Of a stretch of DNA of 64,000 nt, positions 1-9,606 are shown piece after piece. The first letter of the stretch is position 1; the number at the start of each line of letters is the position of its first letter. Source of the DNA: Pseudoalteromonas rubra (GTDB lineage: Bacteria; Pseudomonadota; Gammaproteobacteria; Enterobacterales; Alteromonadaceae); assembly GCF_000967655.1 (NCBI RefSeq), contig NZ_JXYA01000010.1, positions 62,001 through 126,000 on the forward strand, read 5' to 3'. Under the pieces are notes generated by a model. It did no database searches, was not told the DNA's origin, and was given only the letters and a program-made list of their open reading frames with translations. The translations under genes were made by a program, and so were the position numbers.

Positions 1-216
1 AACTTGCCATATGAAAAAGTTAATAAATTCTTATTAATCTGCTTTTATCAGTGAGGAAATTGCATCATAAACCGACATCTCACAGATGAATTAAGCTCGC
101 GATTGCTGTGCCTTCATTCACACAGCCAGAGTGAGTAACAATACTCGGATTGAATACTGAAGTAGCATGAGAAAACATCAGGTGTTTTGGCTTATCTTTG
201 ACGCTGATGCTCGGGA

Positions 217-246
217 GAAAAAGGCCTGAACCACATACTCAGGCCT
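217..246 (-). terminator. Rho-independent terminator of the first TonB receptor gene
   Basis: Just downstream of the receptor stop codon, on the minus strand, an 8-bp perfect stem (AGGCCTGA with TCAGGCCT) and a 9-nt loop are followed by a run of five T. Confidence 0.8.
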
Positions 247-255
247 GAGGGAGAA

Positions 256-3228
256 TTACCAGCGGCCGCGGACACCCAGTGTCAGACGGCGCTCATAAAC
301 GTTCTGTGAAATACGGTTGTCCTTCCACTGTGCATAGTTGGATTCGTATTCTTCTGTCAGGTTACTGCCCGACATATACACGGTCAGGTAATCCGTGACA
401 TCATAGCTGGCTGAAACATCAAGATAAGTGGTCGGTTCGGTCCAGATAGCCGTATCACCCATGCCGCCTGTGGTCGTAACCTGAGCCAGACGCTTAGAAC
501 GGTGGTTTGCAGCTAAGCGGAACTGGAAGCCATCTTTTTCATACCAAAGCACAGCATTACCAGACTCTTTTGAGTTGTCTTCCAACGGCAGAGCATCTCC
601 GTAAAAATCTACCCGGCCACTTTCACTGTCTGAATAGGTGTAGTTAAATGCCGCACCAAATCCGCTCCAGAACCCTGGCAGGAAGTCAAATGCCTGCTGA
701 TACGTAAATTCAGCCCCTTCAATCGTGCCACCCTGGCCATTAACCTGACCAGTTACGTTGACCTCGCGACGTACCACGCCATCTGCATCAGCCAGCGGCA
801 TTTTCCAGGTGCTGGTTTCAATAAATGAGTCTAGCTTAATCTTGAAAACGCCCAGACTCACCAATGCGCTAGGAGAAAAGTACCATTCCAGCGCCAGATC
901 GACATTGGATGCGCGCCATGGCTCCAGTTCAGGGTTGCCCTGCATGGATGCGTTGGTTGCAATCAACAGATCCGGAGAAATACCTTCCCGAGCAGCCAGG
1001 TCATCACCAGCACGTGAGCGGCTCACCTGCAAACCCCCCGCAATCGCACCTAAGTCCAGACGCGTCATGGTCTTACCCCAGGCTGAGCGGAAGATCAGGT
1101 CATCGCTCAAGTTAACCGCCAGGTTGAGTGAAGGCAGAAAGTCGTTGAACGACTTGTTGGTATTAATGTCTCCACCGTCCGCAGCAACAGAACCTGGGCA
1201 GCCTACACAAATTGAGTCACCAACGACATTTTGCAGTATCTCAAGATCAGTCTTGATGTACTGGAAACCGACATTTGCAGTGTACAAATCGCTGGAGAAG
1301 TCGCCACGCCAGTAGAGAGTTTGTGTTTCTTCTTCAACCTCATAAGTACTGCCCGGAACGCCGCCTTTTTTGTTGCCCGGATAAAGCTGATCCTGGAACG
1401 CGAATGGGTCGTCAAGCTGGCGCGGGTCGATAAAGTAATAACTTCCTCCATTCACCGGACCAAAGTCAGATACCTGCTGGACCCACCCATCAGGCAATTT
1501 ATCGAACGTATAAGGAGTGTCATAGCCCATGGTCAGATCACCGTCAGAAGCACTGGGTACACCACCACTGCCATCGGTATCAAATGCGGCCAGGCCCTGA
1601 TCTTTCCACATCACATCTACACTGCCCTCACCCACCGGGTTACTAAAGGGTGCAAGCAAAACATACTGCTCACGTGTGACATCACGGTTACCTAAGCGAG
1701 CACCAAAGCTCATTTTTGTCAGTGGCCCCATATCTTCGAATATATATTCCCCGTCCAGGCGAAAAATATCCAGGCTGGCGTCTTCATTAAAGTTGTTCTC
1801 AGAATAAGTCGACACCACAGAATAGCGATTTATATTTGAGCCAAATACTTCACCTTGTAATTCACTGGGTGGCAGTAACACCGGATGGTCACCCTGGTAA
1901 TTCAGCCTGACTGGTACCGTACCCGGACCATAACCGCCTGGGTTTACGGCAATCGGACCATTGCCTTCATTGCGGCGAAGGTTGTGTGCCAGACCACTGG
2001 TCATATAGCCCTGGGCAACGTTTTCTGTGTGCATACGTTCCGCATCGGCCGTGATCAGGCGCATTTTGCCCGAAAAGTTGCCATCGCCTTTGTAGGTCAG
2101 CTCAAAGTTATAGTTGGTCGATTCACGCTCATTGGTGTGGCTTTCTGAGTGCGCCACCACTCGTGGTGCATGTAGCGTTATATCCTGAGCAGTGTATAGA
2201 TTGTAACCGTCAGCCGTTTTACCTCTTTCGGTTGCATCATGCTGCTCCTGCCAGTCCCAGTGACCACCCCAGGCGTTATCAGCCATCAAGCCACGCTGGC
2301 GATCGGCGTCATCCATTTTGGTATAAAAAACATCCGCACTCAGTTCGAAGTTATCGTTCAGCTGTGCCTGAAAACTCAGACTACCACCGGTACGATCACG
2401 TTCAGTAAAGCGATTCACCATGCCATAACCAACATAGGTGAACTCAGCGTCATTAGTATCACCATCACCATTGATGTCGCCATCCGGGCAATACCAACAA
2501 CCAGCTGCTTCCTGAGGTGCATAGCCCCAGCCATGATTCGTAGAACCGTAAGTATAGTTAGCCAGATTTACTTCATCTTTGGTCAATGTTGCCAAAACGG
2601 CAAATCGCTCGGCGTTATAGCCAGCCGCTATCATCGTTTTGGGGTCAGTTTCTTTCGAATAAGAACCGCGAGATGCTTCTATCAATGCCGCCCCGCTGAA
2701 CCCTTCCTCTAAATCAAAAGGTTTACGAGTTTTCAGATCCACCGTTCCAGATACACCACCGGCCAGCGTAGTCGGCGTAGGCGACTTCATCACGTCCATA
2801 GCCCCCACCAGACTCGATGGAATATCAGTAAAGTCTGGCTGAACCGTCGTCAGGGAGCCCGCACTGAGAAATTGCTCGCCATTAAGGAGCGTGGTTACCT
2901 GAGGCATACCCCGTACGTTAATTGTCGAACCTTCACCAGCACTGCGGCGAATTTGGATACCCGGAACCCGTTGTAGTGAATCCGCAATCGTCACGTCCGG
3001 CAGCTTACCTATGTCTTCTGCGGTGATAGAGTCAACAACACCATCCGCAAAGCGCTTAGTGTTAAGACTCTTTTCAGTCGAAGCTCGGATCCCCCGAACT
3101 TCGATGACTTCGACTGACTCTTCTTGCTCAGCCTGAACCGGCGCAATAAAGGCGGTGCTCGAGATCACCGCGGCAGTCACCGCAAATGAAATGCGAGACA
3201 ATCTGAATGCTGCATTGCTGTGTTTCAT
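256..3228 (-). CDS. TonB-dependent outer-membrane receptor
   Basis: About 990 residues. An N-terminal signal peptide ends near PVQA, followed by VEVIEVRGIRAS, a TonB-box-like stretch. The plug domain contains ITAEDIGKLPDVTIADSLQR and a GxxSTINVRGM region, and the protein ends in a beta-barrel strand closing with LGVRGRW. The ADSLQRVPG plug and the length fit the TIGR01782 (Xanthomonas/Caulobacter-type) receptors that take up oligosaccharides or other large substrates; the substrate cannot be read here. The ATG at 3228 is chosen over upstream starts at 3249 and 3264 because AGAGGA precedes it at good spacing and the signal peptide then begins MKHSN. It is transcribed away from an AraC-type regulator, a plausible but untested controller. 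A terminator follows. Confidence 0.93.
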   Translation of the reverse strand: MKHSNAAFRLSRISFAVTAAVISSTAFIAPVQAEQEESVEVIEVRGIRASTEKSLNTKRFADGVVDSITAEDIGKLPDVTIADSLQRVPGIQIRRSAGEGSTINVRGMPQVTTLLNGEQFLSAGSLTTVQPDFTDIPSSLVGAMDVMKSPTPTTLAGGVSGTVDLKTRKPFDLEEGFSGAALIEASRGSYSKETDPKTMIAAGYNAERFAVLATLTKDEVNLANYTYGSTNHGWGYAPQEAAGCWYCPDGDINGDGDTNDAEFTYVGYGMVNRFTERDRTGGSLSFQAQLNDNFELSADVFYTKMDDADRQRGLMADNAWGGHWDWQEQHDATERGKTADGYNLYTAQDITLHAPRVVAHSESHTNERESTNYNFELTYKGDGNFSGKMRLITADAERMHTENVAQGYMTSGLAHNLRRNEGNGPIAVNPGGYGPGTVPVRLNYQGDHPVLLPPSELQGEVFGSNINRYSVVSTYSENNFNEDASLDIFRLDGEYIFEDMGPLTKMSFGARLGNRDVTREQYVLLAPFSNPVGEGSVDVMWKDQGLAAFDTDGSGGVPSASDGDLTMGYDTPYTFDKLPDGWVQQVSDFGPVNGGSYYFIDPRQLDDPFAFQDQLYPGNKKGGVPGSTYEVEEETQTLYWRGDFSSDLYTANVGFQYIKTDLEILQNVVGDSICVGCPGSVAADGGDINTNKSFNDFLPSLNLAVNLSDDLIFRSAWGKTMTRLDLGAIAGGLQVSRSRAGDDLAAREGISPDLLIATNASMQGNPELEPWRASNVDLALEWYFSPSALVSLGVFKIKLDSFIETSTWKMPLADADGVVRREVNVTGQVNGQGGTIEGAEFTYQQAFDFLPGFWSGFGAAFNYTYSDSESGRVDFYGDALPLEDNSKESGNAVLWYEKDGFQFRLAANHRSKRLAQVTTTGGMGDTAIWTEPTTYLDVSASYDVTDYLTVYMSGSNLTEEYESNYAQWKDNRISQNVYERRLTLGVRGRW

Positions 3229-3447
3229 CTTCTTCCTCTTATTCTGCATTATTAAGATGGTCACCTGGTGAAATAATCATCAGGCACTTTCCCTATTTGA
3301 ACAGGCTTGTAACTTATAAGTTTGCATTTTCAAACTCATATCGGTACAAATCTATCAGATAACAGCGCTGTCATTTTGAGGTGCATAACCTAATGACCAG
3401 CTTTACCCAGGCATTATGCACACTTTCCCGCTGATAATGTTAATAAC

Positions 3448-3477
3448 TTGTACCTTTTTAAGCATAATGGATAGAAT
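3448..3477 (+). promoter_or_regulatory. Possible sigma70 promoter for the AraC-type gene
   Basis: TTGTAC (3448-3453) and TAGAAT (3472-3477) are separated by 18 bases, 126 bases before the AraC-type start. The 375-base gap between the divergent genes holds no other gene. This is a pattern match only. Confidence 0.3.
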
Positions 3478-3603
3478 AATATTACAAGATACGTGAAATA
3501 CATCACTGTTAATAAATGAAGGCGCGAAGATAGCAAAACAGAACCAATTTGGCACAAAAAACGTGCAACAAGCCATCAGCTGACTAACGTTAAGGAGCGA
3601 TCA

Positions 3604-4470
3604 ATGAAAGCAATGTGTGAAAAAATCATTCCATCGCAAAATTGTTCATGGCGATACTGGCTTTACCAGCTCGAAGAAATTCCCTTTAACTGGCACTATC
3701 ACCCCGAGTATGAAATTTGCCTGACACTCAATAGTCAGGGTATGTGTCATATTGGCGACTACATTGCTTCTTATGGTGATTACGACCTCGTGCTACTTGG
3801 TCCGGAGCTCCCCCATACCTGGCAGTCTCGCGATAACTCAGATGGCAGTAAGCACTTAGTGCATGTGGCACAGATCCCCGCGCAGTGGCTGCAACAACAG
3901 CTACAACAAAACCCCGAATTACAGGGCCTTCATACCTTGTTGGAGCATGCCCGCTGTGGACTCAGCTTTAATCACAAAACAGCCAAAAAAAGCGAAAAAC
4001 TATTCAAGAAGATGGAAAGTGCCACACCGCTGGAGCGCTATATTTTATTGTTCCAGCTGCTCAACCTGATGGCGAACAGTCCTTACCAGACACTTTCTTC
4101 CATGGAGTTTAGCTACGCGAAACAGCTGGACCCCGCAAAGGATAAGTTTGATCACGTGATCAACTATATCTACGATAATTACACTGAGTCACTCAGCGCA
4201 GAGCTGCTCGCCAGGCAAGCTCACATGAGTACCAACCACTTTCATCGCTTCTTTAAAAAGCGTACAGAATGCACAGTCACTGAGTTTATCAACCAGCTCA
4301 GAATAGCCAAAGCCTGTAAATTGCTACTCAAAACCAAGGCCCCCATCACAGTGATAAGCGATCAGTGTGGCTTCAATAACCTGTCTAATTTTAATCGTCG
4401 GTTCCTGGCTATCAAACAGTGTACGCCCAGCCAGTTTCGCGCCCGGGTGCAACAAAAAGCCCTGATCTAA
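3604..4470 (+). CDS. AraC-family transcriptional regulator with N-terminal cupin
   Basis: 288 residues. The first 100 or so residues contain a cupin-type ligand pocket (FNWHYHPEYEICL, then GDYDLVLLGPELPHTW), as in AraC proteins that sense small molecules. The last 100 residues carry the two-helix-turn-helix AraC domain, with LLARQAHMSTNHFHRFFKK as the first recognition unit and ISDQCGFNNLSNFNRRFL as the second. AAGGAG precedes the ATG. It lies between a divergent TonB receptor and a downstream class D beta-lactamase-like gene 76 bases away, so it may control either. The inducer is unknown. Confidence 0.93.
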   Translation: MKAMCEKIIPSQNCSWRYWLYQLEEIPFNWHYHPEYEICLTLNSQGMCHIGDYIASYGDYDLVLLGPELPHTWQSRDNSDGSKHLVHVAQIPAQWLQQQLQQNPELQGLHTLLEHARCGLSFNHKTAKKSEKLFKKMESATPLERYILLFQLLNLMANSPYQTLSSMEFSYAKQLDPAKDKFDHVINYIYDNYTESLSAELLARQAHMSTNHFHRFFKKRTECTVTEFINQLRIAKACKLLLKTKAPITVISDQCGFNNLSNFNRRFLAIKQCTPSQFRARVQQKALI

Positions 4471-4546
4471 AATCACAATTCAGGTTAAAGTAAGGGGGCG
4501 TTCATATGATAGGCACGACCTAACGATAATAACTAAGGACAAACCC

Positions 4547-5335
4547 ATGCCACTGATGACCTCTCTTTCGTTAACCCCTTTGCTTGCTGCCAGTGTTCTT
4601 TCCACGCCCGCAACACAACCGGCCTGTCAGGATGGACAAGCCTGTACCATGGCGGTTTACAGCGAGCACACGCAACAATGGCAATTTATTAATCAGCCCA
4701 GAGCACAGCAAGCGTACACCCCATTCTCTACCTACAAAATTCCCAATACCCTGATCCTGCTGGATACCGACACCATCAAACCCGGGCAGGGTTATCAGAT
4801 AGACTTGCAGACCTACCCGGCAAAAAGTTGGTGGTTTGACGCCTGGCGCGCCGATTCAATCACGCCACAGGCCGCGTTTAAATATTCCGCTTTGCCGCTG
4901 TATCAAACCTGGACCAATCTGCTGGATAAACCCACCATGCAAAAGTACCTGGATGACTTTAACTATGGTAATCGGGATATCAGCGGGCCACACGACAAAT
5001 TCTGGCTAAACAGCAGCATAAAAATCAGTGCCGTTGAACAGGTTGAGTTTTTACGCCGTTTGCAGGCACAAGCTTTCAAGTTAAAACCTGCTACTTATCA
5101 GGCATTCAGCAAGATTTTTTTACAAGAACAAACGGCCAACAGCAAGCTATATGCTAAAACGGGCACGGGCCCGGTAGCCAAAGGTAAGTACGTAGGCTGG
5201 TATGTTGGCATGGTCGAAAACCAACAGGGTCGTCATTATTTTGCTTTCAACATGGATGCCAAAAACTTTAAAGAAGTCGTTACAACCCGGGTAGAAATCG
5301 CCAAAGCAACGTTAAATAAGATGGGCATTATCTAA
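4547..5335 (+). CDS. Class D (OXA-type) beta-lactamase-like protein
   Basis: 262 residues, the usual length of class D enzymes, with a probable signal peptide. The family motifs appear in order: S61-T-Y-K64 (nucleophile and the lysine that is carboxylated in this class), S114-A-L116 in the place of the usual S-x-V, Y140-G-N142, FWLNSS with W153, and K204-T-G206. Such enzymes acylate and hydrolyse penicillins in the periplasm. The SAL variant replaces the valine that normally sits near the carboxylated lysine, so activity or spectrum may differ. It could instead be a penicillin-binding relative without resistance function. AAGGA precedes the ATG. It is downstream of an AraC-type regulator on the same strand. 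Confidence 0.88.
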   Translation: MPLMTSLSLTPLLAASVLSTPATQPACQDGQACTMAVYSEHTQQWQFINQPRAQQAYTPFSTYKIPNTLILLDTDTIKPGQGYQIDLQTYPAKSWWFDAWRADSITPQAAFKYSALPLYQTWTNLLDKPTMQKYLDDFNYGNRDISGPHDKFWLNSSIKISAVEQVEFLRRLQAQAFKLKPATYQAFSKIFLQEQTANSKLYAKTGTGPVAKGKYVGWYVGMVENQQGRHYFAFNMDAKNFKEVVTTRVEIAKATLNKMGII

Positions 5336-5350
5336 AGATTAAAAATATAA

Positions 5351-5380
5351 GCGGCTTGTGCCGGTAACAGCACAAGCCGC
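5351..5380. terminator. Hairpin terminator between convergent genes
   Basis: A perfect 11-bp stem (GCGGCTTGTGC with GCACAAGCCGC) with an 8-base loop lies between the convergent beta-lactamase-like gene and ybbP. On the minus strand it is followed by a T-rich stretch, so it probably ends ybbP transcripts. Confidence 0.75.
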
Positions 5381-5399
5381 GATGCATCAATCGTGGTTA

Positions 5400-7901
5400 T
5401 CAGGCTACCTTGCGCAATAATCCCTGAGTATTTTGTCGCATGGTATGGGCCACCATAAAGTAGCCAATAAAGGCCACAAACGCAGCACCCGAAGCCGGGC
5501 CCAGCAGCCAGACATACGGATGTAACCGCCCATCAACACCAAACAACTGCTGCTGGATAATAAACAGGGTGACATCGCTGACCAAAGCCGCCACAAATCC
5601 GGCCAGCGCCCCCAGCAACAAAAACTCATACAGGGTTGCCAGTTTAATCAACCTTCCCCTTGCCCCCAGAGTACGCAGGATCACCACTTCCTGCATGCGC
5701 TCTGCCAGACTCGCCTGTACCTGAGAAATCAGCACTAGCGCCCCACTGATAAGTACAATGGACAGCACAAAGCCAATTGCCAGCGACACCTGAGCTATCA
5801 TCGATTGCACCTGAGCAATGTTGTTCTTTATGTCTATCATACTGACAGTCGGGTACTGCAGTAACTTACGGCTGATAGGGCGAACATGACTGTCTTCCAG
5901 TTTGGCTGCCGTAAAATAGGTCACTGGCAGACGCTGTGCCATCGCAGAGTTAAAGATCATCACGAAGTTAGGCTTGAGTGTGCCCCAGTCCACACTGCGA
6001 ATACTGGTTACTTTCGCTTCGAAAGTCTGAGTATTGACCAAAAAGGTCAGGGTGTCGCCCAGCTCAATGCCAACCCGCTCGGCCGTGCCCTCAAACACCG
6101 ACACCTGTAATTCATCCGTTTGTTCAAACCATTGCCCTTCAAGAATTTCGTTGCCATCTGGCAAAGTGTCTGTCCAGGTCAGATTGAGCTCACGGCCAAC
6201 GCCACTGCGGGCATCCTCTTGTTGCTCTTCACCTTCCTGTCTGGATACCCGACGTGCAAACGCCTCTCCGTTCAGGGCATTGACCCGCCCCCGGAAAACC
6301 GGATAAAACGCTTCGTGGTGAATGTTCTGCTCAGCAAAAAATTGTTTGAACTGGTCAACATCACGCTCGCCAATGTTGATCAAAAACGCATTGGGCGCAT
6401 CCTCAGGTACCTGCATTTGCCAGTCAGAGATCATGTCGTTTTTAAGTACAAACAAAAACAACATCAGCTTGATGGCAAGCGCAAAGCTGATCAGCTGAAC
6501 GGCATTAGCGTTGGCCCGCTTTTGCAAAGTTGCAATCGCCAGCGACCAGCTGTTACCCGGGCTCAGACCCAGCTTACGCCCAGCGCTGAAAAACACCCGG
6601 GATAACCCAAACAGCACGCCCATTAATGTTGCGGTACCTGCGAACAGCAGCAGCGTGGTCTTGATGTCGCCACTGAATAGCCACATCAGCATAAAAATGG
6701 TACCCACCGACAGCGCCATATGCACCCGGCTTACGGCCAGTTTGTCACCCAGGCTTCTTCTGAGTACCCGCAAAGGTGGGATATCAAACAAGTCCAGCAA
6801 AGGCTTGAGTGAGAACATCAGAGCGCATACAACACCAATGGCAATCGACAGCAACCAGGGTCTGGGCCCGGCCGCGGGCAACTCATTGGCGACAAACTGG
6901 GTGAGATAATCAACGGCGACTTCCTGAAGCCCATAACCAATCGCCAGGCCAATCAACAAGGAGCTGACCGTCACAAGCGACAGGTGCATCAGGAAAATGC
7001 GTTTGATAGTGCGACGACTGCCGCCCAGGGTTTTCATCATGGCGACCGGGTCGTACTGACGTTCACAATAGCGTTTTGCAGACACAGCCATAGCCACAGC
7101 AGCCAGCATAATGCCAAACAAACCAGCCAATAGTAAGAACCGCTCCGAGCGCTCCAGGTTTTCTCCCAAGGGAGACTGGCGGTCTTTGATCCCCTGCCAG
7201 CTTTGGTTTTCTCTCAGCTGAGGCTTTAGCCACACGTAATAGTCTTTGAGCAGCTGCTCATCCCCTGCAAACAGCAGCCGGTAAAACACGTCACTGCCGG
7301 GCTGCACGGCTTGAGTTGCAGGAATATCGGCAATGTTTAACAACACACGTTTGTTACCAGCCAGAGAGAAAAACGCGGCATCGGGCTCTTGCACCAGTAC
7401 TTTAGTCACACTGAACATGCCAGCACCAATTTCAACCTGATCACCAACTTTGAGGCCCAAAGTATAAAACAGTCCCTCACTGAGCCAGGCTTCCCCCTGA
7501 GCGGGCGCAGCTGCAACCTCGTATTGCTCCCCCTCAAGTGCGTCTTTAAGGGTGATTTTACCGCGCAACGGATGGCTGTTGCTGACCGCTTTGATTGACC
7601 CTAAAACCAGCTCATCGCCTGCGAATAACATAGAGTCGAAGTAGATGTTTTGCGCCGTTCTGAGACCAAAGTCCTGCGCCACTTTAAGATAGTTTTCATC
7701 CAGTTCATGGTTACTGGACAGGCGGCGATCTGCCGCAATGAAGTCCGCAGACTTTTGTTCGATATTGAGTCGGATCCGCTCGGTCACTGAACTTAAACTA
7801 AATACCGTCAGTACCGCCAGTGAGATGGCTGCAAAAATGATGGTCAGCTCACCTCGACGCAGCTCGCGAAAAAATAACCTCAGCGCCAGTTTAGCCCACA
7901 T
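5400..7901 (-). CDS. ybbP: ABC transporter permease, FtsX/MacB-like (YbbP)
   Basis: 833 residues. A first membrane helix follows the start (ELTIIFAAISLAVLTVFSL), then a large extracytoplasmic domain, a cluster of helices near residues 255-430, a second soluble domain, and a final set of three helices near the C-terminus. This duplicated four-plus-four FtsX layout is typical of YbbP-type permeases. The start overlaps the end of the ATPase gene by 11 bases, so the two are translationally coupled and form one transporter. In E. coli this pair also lies next to tesA. The substrate is not established; related mechanotransmission transporters act on lipoproteins or hydrophobic molecules. Confidence 0.92.
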   Translation of the reverse strand: MWAKLALRLFFRELRRGELTIIFAAISLAVLTVFSLSSVTERIRLNIEQKSADFIAADRRLSSNHELDENYLKVAQDFGLRTAQNIYFDSMLFAGDELVLGSIKAVSNSHPLRGKITLKDALEGEQYEVAAAPAQGEAWLSEGLFYTLGLKVGDQVEIGAGMFSVTKVLVQEPDAAFFSLAGNKRVLLNIADIPATQAVQPGSDVFYRLLFAGDEQLLKDYYVWLKPQLRENQSWQGIKDRQSPLGENLERSERFLLLAGLFGIMLAAVAMAVSAKRYCERQYDPVAMMKTLGGSRRTIKRIFLMHLSLVTVSSLLIGLAIGYGLQEVAVDYLTQFVANELPAAGPRPWLLSIAIGVVCALMFSLKPLLDLFDIPPLRVLRRSLGDKLAVSRVHMALSVGTIFMLMWLFSGDIKTTLLLFAGTATLMGVLFGLSRVFFSAGRKLGLSPGNSWSLAIATLQKRANANAVQLISFALAIKLMLFLFVLKNDMISDWQMQVPEDAPNAFLINIGERDVDQFKQFFAEQNIHHEAFYPVFRGRVNALNGEAFARRVSRQEGEEQQEDARSGVGRELNLTWTDTLPDGNEILEGQWFEQTDELQVSVFEGTAERVGIELGDTLTFLVNTQTFEAKVTSIRSVDWGTLKPNFVMIFNSAMAQRLPVTYFTAAKLEDSHVRPISRKLLQYPTVSMIDIKNNIAQVQSMIAQVSLAIGFVLSIVLISGALVLISQVQASLAERMQEVVILRTLGARGRLIKLATLYEFLLLGALAGFVAALVSDVTLFIIQQQLFGVDGRLHPYVWLLGPASGAAFVAFIGYFMVAHTMRQNTQGLLRKVA

Positions 7902-8610
7902 GTACCGCTACTCCTTCTCCGTCACGGATCTTTGCCAGCTGACCGCCCTCAATGTGAATAATGCGGTCACACTGTTTCGCCAGGTCCTCATCATGGGTGA
8001 CCAGAATGAGCGTGGTGCCATGTTGCTTGTTCAGATCAAACAACAAGCTTTCAATTAAATGACCATTTTTAGAGTCCAGATTGGCCGAAGGCTCATCGGC
8101 AAAGAGGATTTTTGGCGTACCAATAAATGCACGCGCAATAGCCACACGTTGCTGTTCGCCACCGGAAAGCTGTGAGGGATAATGCCCTACCCGATGTGCC
8201 AACCCGACTTTTTCTAGCAGTGCCTGGGCCTGCTCTTTGGCATTTTTTTCACCCGCCAGTTCCGCAGGTAGCATCACATTTTCCAGTGCAGTCAGGCTTT
8301 GTACCAGCATAAATGACTGAAACACGAAGCCGACTTTTTCAGCTCTGAGGCGTGCGCGTTGCTCTTCATTGAGCTGATGAAGCGCTTCTCCATCGAGATA
8401 GACTTCCCCCTTGCTGGCAATGTCGAGCCCTGCCAGCAAGCTGAGTAAGGTTGATTTGCCCGAGCCAGAAGTGCCAACCACAGCCACCGACTCCCCTGAC
8501 TTGACAGAAAAATTGATATCGCTAAGGATAGTGAGGTCACCCTCAAAGGTACTGACGGTTTTACCCAACTCCTTAACATGAATAATATTTAACTGAGAAA
8601 GCACTGACAT
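7891..8610 (-). CDS. ybbA: ABC transporter ATP-binding protein (YbbA)
   Basis: 239 residues from the ATG at 8610. Walker A is GTSGSGKST, the signature motif LSGGEQQR, Walker B ILFADEPSANLD and the switch histidine lies in ILVTHDED. It is a LolD/MacB-type ATPase and pairs with the overlapping permease downstream. An in-frame reading continues upstream to 8700, but those residues lie inside the opposing tesA gene, while MSVLSQLN fits the family start and has AGGA 11 bases upstream. Its ATG overlaps the tesA ATG in a shared CATG. Confidence 0.93.
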   Translation of the reverse strand: MSVLSQLNIIHVKELGKTVSTFEGDLTILSDINFSVKSGESVAVVGTSGSGKSTLLSLLAGLDIASKGEVYLDGEALHQLNEEQRARLRAEKVGFVFQSFMLVQSLTALENVMLPAELAGEKNAKEQAQALLEKVGLAHRVGHYPSQLSGGEQQRVAIARAFIGTPKILFADEPSANLDSKNGHLIESLLFDLNKQHGTTLILVTHDEDLAKQCDRIIHIEGGQLAKIRDGEGVAVHVG

Positions 8611-9241
8611 GATGCGATTTTTCCTACAACTGGTGGTATTGATCTTCGGCACACTTTTCGTATTAAAAGCAAGCGCCAACGATACCAAAATTATGATCAT
8701 TGGTGATAGCTTAAGCGCCGGTTATGGTCTCAAACAAGCACCGTCCTGGGTTAATTTGTTACAAAATAAATACGAGACAGAGCAAAAAGCGATCACTCTG
8801 GTCAATACCAGTGTCTCGGGACAAACCACAGATAACGCGCTGCTGACTATCGATAAGCAACTTGAAAGCCACCAGCCCAGCCATGTACTCATAGAGCTGG
8901 GCGCCAACGATGGCCTGCGCGGGTTTCCGCCTAAGCTGATCCGCAAACATTTACGCGAGCTGGTCGAAAAAAGCCAGGCCAGTGGTGCCAAAGTCGCGCT
9001 AATGCAGATCCAGATCCCACCCAACTATGGCAAACGCTACAGCACTTTGTTTGCCGACAGCTATCCGCTGGTCGCAGAGCAGACTGAGGCTTACCTGATG
9101 GATTACTTTATGCTGCCCGTCGCGGCAGATCGCAGCCTGATGCAAAACGACAACCTGCACCCCAATGCCAAAGCGCAGCCCGTAATCCGCGACTTTATGT
9201 ATGAGCGCATCGCCAGGTGGCTTGCACACACCGCACAATAA
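8609..9241 (+). CDS. tesA: SGNH hydrolase: thioesterase I / arylesterase / lysophospholipase L1 (TesA)
   Basis: 210 residues with a signal peptide (cleavage near KASA). SGNH-family blocks are present: GDSLSAGYGL with the nucleophilic serine, a conserved glycine in SVSGQTT, GANDGL with the oxyanion asparagine, and DNLHPNA with the catalytic Asp and His. The product is a periplasmic hydrolase of acyl-CoA, lysophospholipid and aryl esters. Divergent pairing with ybbA-ybbP is the arrangement known from E. coli. A second ATG follows at 8612, so the exact start is uncertain by one codon. Confidence 0.93.
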   Translation: MMRFFLQLVVLIFGTLFVLKASANDTKIMIIGDSLSAGYGLKQAPSWVNLLQNKYETEQKAITLVNTSVSGQTTDNALLTIDKQLESHQPSHVLIELGANDGLRGFPPKLIRKHLRELVEKSQASGAKVALMQIQIPPNYGKRYSTLFADSYPLVAEQTEAYLMDYFMLPVAADRSLMQNDNLHPNAKAQPVIRDFMYERIARWLAHTAQ

Positions 9242-9246
9242 TCGCT

Positions 9247-9515
9247 TTTTCTGCCTTGAAAATGATGAGCTTGATCTGCGTTATAGCAAAAAAGTAGGTC
9301 AAGCCTCTGTGCCATCACTGACTTTATCCAAATTACGACACTTTAAAGACAATCTAGCTTAGCAAATATTTCTTTCATTTTACTTAATGCTCACGGCGTG
9401 ACTTTGCCACTGAAATAGCAAAAACATTAACTTGGGAAGACACCTTCCACGCGCTTATTGCATACTTAAAACAAACTGTACAACAAGAACAAAACCAATT
9501 AAAAACAAGACTTTA
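9247..9515 (+). repeat. Upstream copy of a diverged direct repeat (leader of protease copy 1)
   Basis: This gene-free stretch before the first M4 protease matches 12241-12480 before the second. Shared blocks include GAGCTTGATCT near the start and AAAAACA-T-A-TGGGAAG near 9420 and 12412. Both copies can fold a hairpin around GAGCTTGATCT; in the second copy the stem is 14 bp with one G-U pair. Together with the genes they form a tandem duplication. Confidence 0.75.
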
Positions 9516-9606
9516 AAACACTCAATGAAAATGACTATCATGAGCCATCGATTAAGAGCTAAAACTCTTTAATCTAAATAGTACTGTAATAGATAAGGAT
9601 CATTGT

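Noticed and set aside
758..1315. 185-aa frame antisense to the first TonB receptor
   Set aside because: Shadow of the receptor's codon pattern; no ribosome-binding site, composition unlike a real protein.
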